Shown here one piece after another: positions 15,638 through 16,775 of a stretch of 16,775 nt of DNA. Each line of letters starts with the position of its first letter. The stretch's first letter is position 1. The DNA is from JALYXS01 sp051003795. GTDB lineage: Bacteria; Acidobacteriota; Terriglobia; Bryobacterales; Bryobacteraceae. The position numbers and the translations under genes are program-made. Location: positions 1 to 16,775 of the forward strand of contig JBPCKZ010000150.1 in NCBI GenBank assembly GCA_051003795.1. The letters run 5' to 3'. The notes under the pieces are model-generated. The model did not search any database. It worked only from the letters and a program-made list of their open reading frames with translations, and was not told where the DNA came from.

Positions 15638-16180
15638 ATGGGGTCGAAGCCGGCGATCCGCCCGCTAACCGAAGAAGAGTATTTGCACAATAGCGAATAC
15701 GAGCATTGCGAATACATCGACGGCCAAGCCGTGGAGCTGAATATCGGATCCAGGAAACATAGCCGTATCCAGGTTGCTTGCGTGTTGGCGCTCGGCAACT
15801 TTTTGCGTACGCGCGGCGGCGCATGGGTTTACTCCGAGCTACATTGCAAACTGACGATCGACGGGCAAGTTTGCTATCGCCTCCCCGATGTTGCCGTGAT
15901 TCTCGACGACCGATTTAAGGACTTCATTTATTACGAGGGCGCGCCCGATTTCGTGATCGAGGTTCGCTCGCCCGAAGATCGGATTGCCGACCAGAAACGC
16001 AAAATCGACGACTATTTCGCGAATGGCTGCCGCCTCGCTTGGCTGATAATTCCCGAGGAGCGTTCCGTGCTGGTGTATGCGCCGGACGCGCCGATGCGGG
16101 TCGTTCTGGAAGGCGCGGTTCTGGATTTAACTCCGTTGCTGCCGGGCTTTGAACTAGAGGTCGCCGAGATCTTTGCCTGA
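15638..16180 (+). CDS. Uma2 family (DUF820) putative endonuclease, intact copy (180 aa)
   Basis: Uma2 proteins have a PD-(D/E)XK-type nuclease fold; their biological role is poorly defined. Key features are TEEEYL (11-16) and CEYIDGQAVEL (24-34), where family members usually have a Y-E-hydrophobic-x-D-G segment. Then follow RLPDVAVILDD (81-91, candidate catalytic D84), PDFVIEVRSPED (103-114, candidate E108), and the helix DQKRKIDDYFANGCRLAWLIIPEERSVLVY with typical K and Y positions. Length is normal for the family. I use the ATG at 15638 because homology begins right after it; the frame is open upstream to 15455 but that region overlaps carA in antisense. There is no Shine-Dalgarno, so it may be translated from a leaderless mRNA. 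It is divergent from carA and followed directly by a decayed tandem copy. Confidence 0.88.
   Translation: MGSKPAIRPLTEEEYLHNSEYEHCEYIDGQAVELNIGSRKHSRIQVACVLALGNFLRTRGGAWVYSELHCKLTIDGQVCYRLPDVAVILDDRFKDFIYYEGAPDFVIEVRSPEDRIADQKRKIDDYFANGCRLAWLIIPEERSVLVYAPDAPMRVVLEGAVLDLTPLLPGFELEVAEIFA
15665..16178 (+). repeat. Tandem duplication, unit 1 (inside the intact Uma2 gene)
   Basis: This 514-bp unit starts at CTAACCGAAGAAGAG and ends at ATCTTTGCCT. It recurs from 16182 at an offset of 517 bp. The duplicated block omits the first codons of the gene, so the second copy lost the original ATG. Confidence 0.9.
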
Positions 16181-16669
16181 ACTAACCGAAGAAGAGTATT
16201 TGCACGATAGCGAATGCGAGCACTGCGAATACATCGACGGCCATGCGGTAAAGCTCAATATCGGAACTTCACGGCACGGCAGCATAGAAGCCGCCTGTGG
16301 GTGCGCTCTCCACACTTTCTGTCGCAAGCATGGCGGCGGGCGGGCTTACTTCGGACTGCATTGCAAGTTAATGATCGACGAACGGGTTCGTTATCGCCTT
16401 CCCGACGTTGCCGTGATTCTCGACGACCGATCTAAGGACTTCATCTATTACGAGGGCAGCACCCGATTTCGTGATCGAGATTCGCTCGCCCCAAAATCGC
16501 ATTGCCGACCAGAAACGCAAACTTGACGACTACTTCGCGAATGGCTGCCGTCTCGCCTGGCTCGTTATTCCCGAGGAACGCTCCGTGCGAAGGCGATGTT
16601 CTGGATCTCGAACGTATCCTTCCGGGCTTTGAACTAGAGGCCGCAGAGATCTTTGCCTTAGCTGCCTGA
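16173..16669 (+). pseudogene. Second, frameshifted Uma2 copy
   Basis: The N-terminal half parallels the intact gene (TEEEYLHDSE, EYIDGHAVKLNIG, YRLPDVAVILDDR, FIYYEG), with roughly two thirds of these residues identical. After the segment encoding YYEG (about 16457-16462) one extra base appears, and the rest reads on in the next frame (PDFVIEIRSPQNRIADQKRK). Near 16588 a deletion of 38 bp removes the equivalent of LVYAPDAPMRVVL and shifts the frame again, to finish as LPGFELEAAEIFALAA with TGA at 16667-16669. So three frames are needed, and only a ~117-residue product lacking the E-x-R catalytic motif can be made, ending at 16526. Its only start is a TTG at 16173 that overlaps the stop of the intact gene. 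The protein-level divergence and the two indels indicate an older duplication. Confidence 0.88.
16182..16658 (+). repeat. Tandem duplication, unit 2 (decayed Uma2 copy)
   Basis: This 477-bp unit is 37 bp shorter than unit 1. That equals one inserted base minus the 38-bp deletion, so no other net length change is needed. The junction between units is only 3 bp (16179-16181). Confidence 0.88.
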
Positions 16670-16775
16670 ACCGTGGTGCTAACCTCAAGACCATGCCGGT
16701 AGCCCACGCTTTCCCGATTTCGAGCAGCTTTGGTCCCGATCTTCGCACGTGGCTGCGCTGCAATGCCCGGCCGAT
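16670..16775. other. Right-end stretch, nothing identified
   Basis: No gene, hairpin with U-tract or third repeat copy is seen in the last ~105 bp. A minus-strand frame is open through it, but it runs on antisense to the Uma2 pseudogene and has no recognisable motif. Confidence 0.4.

Noticed and set aside
1..16775. CRISPR array, tRNA/rRNA genes, insertion sequence or attachment site
   Set aside because: No regularly spaced short repeats, cloverleaf-like segments, transposase motifs or terminal inverted repeats were found on reading both strands.

Overview
The window looks like a chromosomal segment of a soil-type Acidobacteriota, probably near Solibacter/Bryobacter. This is an inference from four things: GC content around 60%, a DUF1800/DUF1501 exported protein pair, a very large Cys-containing secreted protein with fibronectin-III-like ends, and Uma2-family genes. 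No rRNA, tRNA, CRISPR array or transposase was seen. Most of the window is ordinary core metabolism, and the unusual material lies between those genes and at the right end.

Left part (1-3597, + strand): the 3' end of a thiamine phosphate synthase/TenI-type gene is followed 16 bp later by a DUF1800 gene with a Sec signal peptide. A DUF1501 gene with a Tat signal follows 11 bp after that. The spacing suggests one transcript. The DUF pair is a recurrent two-gene unit of unknown biochemical role acting outside the cytoplasm.

Middle (3616-10197): a 1270-residue secreted protein on the minus strand is divergent from acnA, which encodes a complete aconitase with all three cluster cysteines. They share an 87-bp AT-rich intergenic region.

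Accessory gap (10198-11219): this holds an unrecognised 199-residue ORF with no convincing start, which may continue in another frame. It also holds a nested inverted repeat that can fold into a long two-tier hairpin, and a plus-strand intrinsic terminator candidate just before the carB stop.

Right part (11220-16775): a carAB operon on the minus strand encodes both subunits of carbamoyl phosphate synthetase, with an 8-bp overlap and a probable TTG start for carA. Divergent from it is an intact Uma2-family gene, possibly leaderless. Behind that lies a tandem, diverged copy broken by a 1-bp insertion and a 38-bp deletion. No clearly new multi-gene system was found. The best leads are the nested inverted repeat with its neighbouring orphan ORF, the Uma2 tandem duplication, and the large mosaic secreted protein.
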